From NCBI GenBank assembly GCA_030267565.1, contig BRXU01000023.1, positions 1,897,001 to 1,961,000 on the forward strand: DNA of 64,000 bases, written 5' to 3'. Below the pieces are notes generated by a model. The model did not search any database. It had not been told where the DNA came from and worked only from the letters and a program-made list of their open reading frames with translations. This stretch comes from Pleodorina starrii (taxonomy: Eukaryota > Chlorophyta > Chlorophyceae > Chlamydomonadales > Volvocaceae). Each line of letters opens with the position of its first letter. Positions within the stretch are counted from its first letter, which is position 1. The position numbers and the translations under genes were made by a program. Positions 61,912 to 64,000 of this stretch are shown here, in pieces.

Positions 61912-63748
61912 ATGGCGCAAAGCTCTACTGCAAGCGGGGCTTCCGGGTTGTTTCAAGTGCAGCTGTCGGCTTTGCCGGAATGGGCCCCGACACATCGGGA
62001 GGCACCACCTGCGACGACACTCGCGGCGACGGTCCTAGCGGCCACGGCGACAGTCGCGTTGCCCAGACATGGCCTCCGTAGTGGCTCAGTCCTCTTCCAA
62101 ACGCTGCGCCGATGCTCGGCCCTCAGCACCGCCTCATCATCAACCGCGGCCTTGGCGAGGGCCTCCCCCGCCGCTACGCTCGGAGGCCAATCTACGCGGT
62201 TCCTTGGGGCAAAGACCTTTGCCGCACCACGCATGGGCCGCTTCCCATCTTTAGGGGCCGCTGCGGGGGCAGCGACGGCGGCAACACCCGCCTGCCTTGC
62301 AGGCAACGGCGCCGTTGGCGCCGCGCCCGGGCTTGATCTTTGGGGCCAGATGGGCCGGCAGCTGCTCCACCAACAGCAGCAACGGACAGGCCAGCTGCTG
62401 CCGTCGCTCTTCCGCCGCGGCTTCAGCAGCAGCAGCAGCAGCTCGGCGGCAGCGGCTGGCGGTGCTGCGTTGACCGCCCGCTGCGGCCTGTTGGGTCGGC
62501 GGGGCGCGGGGACGGCGGGCGGGCTGCCGCGGACGCTGCACGTGCGGCGAATGGCGAGCCAGGTGCGTGCGGGATATCGCCGTGCGCTTAAGATTGCCCT
62601 GCCGCCGCGGGGGCATTGATATTCATCCTGCGGAGCTGATGAATACAACCTCCTCCTCACCTCCACCTCTCATCTCCTCTCATCTCATCTCTTCTGGGTC
62701 GCCTCTGAATGCCGGCCAGCACTTCCCTCCGGCTGCTGTCCCGCCATTTGAAGCCATCACGGGTTCTTTGGTGGACGTCTTTGGTCGACCGGCCACCTGA
62801 TCACCACAGCGGTTCGCCTTCTCAGCAATCTCTACGACGACACCGAAACGCGATTCGCATACCACTCGCGCGGCACCCGGCACCCGGCATTGAGCCAGGC
62901 GTGCCAGTTGCTTGCGTGCGTGCATCCCTACCCGCCCAACCCGCCCAACCCGCGCAACCCGTCCGGCCGCCCTCGCGCCGCGCCAGGCCGGCCGCGCGCA
63001 GCCCACCCCAACCTGCCGCCGTGAAGCCCTATATAGAGTCCCGAGTCCCCATCGACCTGTCCCGGCCCCGGCCCCGGCCCCGCCTCCTTCTCACCCCTCA
63101 GGCTCCCGGGGGTACTGCCGCCACCGCCACTGGCAGCGGCAGCCGCTCGCTGCTGTCTCGCTTCCGCGGTCGGCTGGGAGAGGCGGCGCGGTTGCACCTG
63201 GCGGCGGCGTGGCAGACGTACGGCACGGCGGTGTACGGCGGTGCGGCGCTGGCTGCGGTGTTCGTGCTGTGGTGGGTCGGGGGTCGCGGGGGGGAGAAGG
63301 GCGCGGCTCGGGGGGGCTGCAGGTGTGTGTGTGTGTGTGTATGTGTTGGGGGTAACCCAATGGGTGTTGGCTGGGGGCGTTATACGGTATCAAGCCATGC
63401 GCCCTTCAGTCGCTCTCCAGCACCGGATGAGCTGGAGCAGCGAATATTTGCAATTGTTGTCTCTAAAAGCGGTCACGGGGTGATGGTTGGACAGCTCCGC
63501 TCCGTTGACCGCCGTCCAGCTTCCGGGGGACCCCGCGGGCGGGGCCGGGGTGCTCTCCTCCCTTGCCGGGCGTCTCTGGGCCGTCGCCTGCCTGCCAGCT
63601 GCCGCACACGGCTGCGGCCCGCCGCCCAACCGCCAACCGCCGCCCGCTGCCTCGGCCCCGAAACCCACCCCGACCCAGGCGGCTGATGCGGAGTACGACC
63701 AACATGTTCATCGCCGTGAATGACAAGATGGCCGAGTACGGCATCATG
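61912..63748 (+). CDS. Probable mitochondrial membrane protein (partial, continues past window)
   Basis: Exons 61912-62562, 63102-63271 and 63679-63748, GT/AG, phases 0, 2, 0; at least 297 residues so far, with the gene continuing beyond 64000. The first 217 residues are Ala/Ser/Arg-rich; LLPSLFRRGFSSSSSSS looks like a mitochondrial presequence with a matrix-peptidase site (RRGF then S). Exon 2 carries LHLAAAWQTYGTAVYGGAAL and a hydrophobic segment ending FVLW, so one membrane helix is likely. Exon 3 reads RLMRSTTNMFIAVNDKMAEY. I do not recognise the family. The start is uncertain: the first ATG gives an unusually long N-terminus, and a downstream in-frame Met (MGRFPSLG, near 62230) would fit a presequence better. 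Confidence 0.6.
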
Positions 63749-64000
63749 GTAAGCCAGCCGTACGAAGGGGTGCGTGTGTGTGTGTGCGCTGCGCTGGGGC
63801 GACTGTTACCGCTCCGGAACCCAAGGGCCCGCACCGCACCGCCCGCACCGCTCCGGAACCCAAGGGCCCGCACCGCAGCAGGATGCCCGTCATCCCGTCA
63901 TCCCGCCTGCCACACCTTCGACGTCTTCAAAAGCACCGCAGCCCATGCCCTGCCAATCCAATCCCTACCCTACCCCTACCCTACCCCACCACAACCACCA
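63749..64000 (+). other. Intron 3 of the mitochondrial-protein gene (to window end)
   Basis: Begins with a GTAAGCC donor after the exon ending ATCATG. Contains a GT run (63770-63785) and a direct repeat of CGCTCCGGAACCCAAGGGCC-type sequence (63810 and 63848 regions). No further exon is visible before 64000. Confidence 0.5.

Overview
The window looks like nuclear DNA of a volvocine/chlamydomonadalean green alga (Chlamydomonas or Volvox relatives). The signs are GC-rich, intron-dense genes with GT..AG introns, alanine/glycine/proline/glutamine-rich low-complexity stretches in host proteins, candidate TGTAA polyadenylation motifs, CCCTAAA/CCCTAAAA telomere-like motifs, and mobile elements of types I recall from Chlamydomonas and Volvox. 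The species is an inference. All exon models were built by hand from splice motifs and matching codon phase, with no transcript support.

Layout. 2107-4641 (-): J-domain co-chaperone with a likely plastid transit peptide. 5489-14208 (+): a 10-exon, ~1,791-residue putative nuclear protein carrying two copies of a B3-like domain separated by huge low-complexity linkers. 15784-17178 (-): a compact 3-exon sulfiredoxin. 17674-29139 (+): a nearly complete non-LTR retrotransposon of the Dualen/RandI type, with two endonucleases (APE and restriction-like), RT, RNase H and a Josephin-like protease domain; its first ORF also has a signal peptide and a multi-pass membrane region. 32392-36012 (-): an 11-exon NIMA-related (NEK) kinase. 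38679-44920: a tyrosine-recombinase element with split direct repeats (order A, B-A, B) as in PAT/Kangaroo/TOC-type elements, but with no reverse transcriptase and two large minisatellites instead. 45848-59745 (-): a 13-exon major-facilitator transporter whose last intron (7.1 kb) holds an antisense L1-type LINE (about 46372-52886) flanked by AC microsatellite on both sides. 61912 to beyond the window (+): the first three exons of a probable mitochondrial membrane protein.

The host genes do not form a pathway; they are ordinary interspersed nuclear genes (chaperone, regulator, peroxiredoxin repair, cilia/cell-cycle kinase family, transporter, mitochondrial protein). About 24 kb, over a third of the window, is three mobile elements of three different classes. 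The most unusual material is the membrane/signal-peptide part and the altered Josephin-like domain of the Dualen-type ORF1, and the RT-less split-repeat recombinase element.
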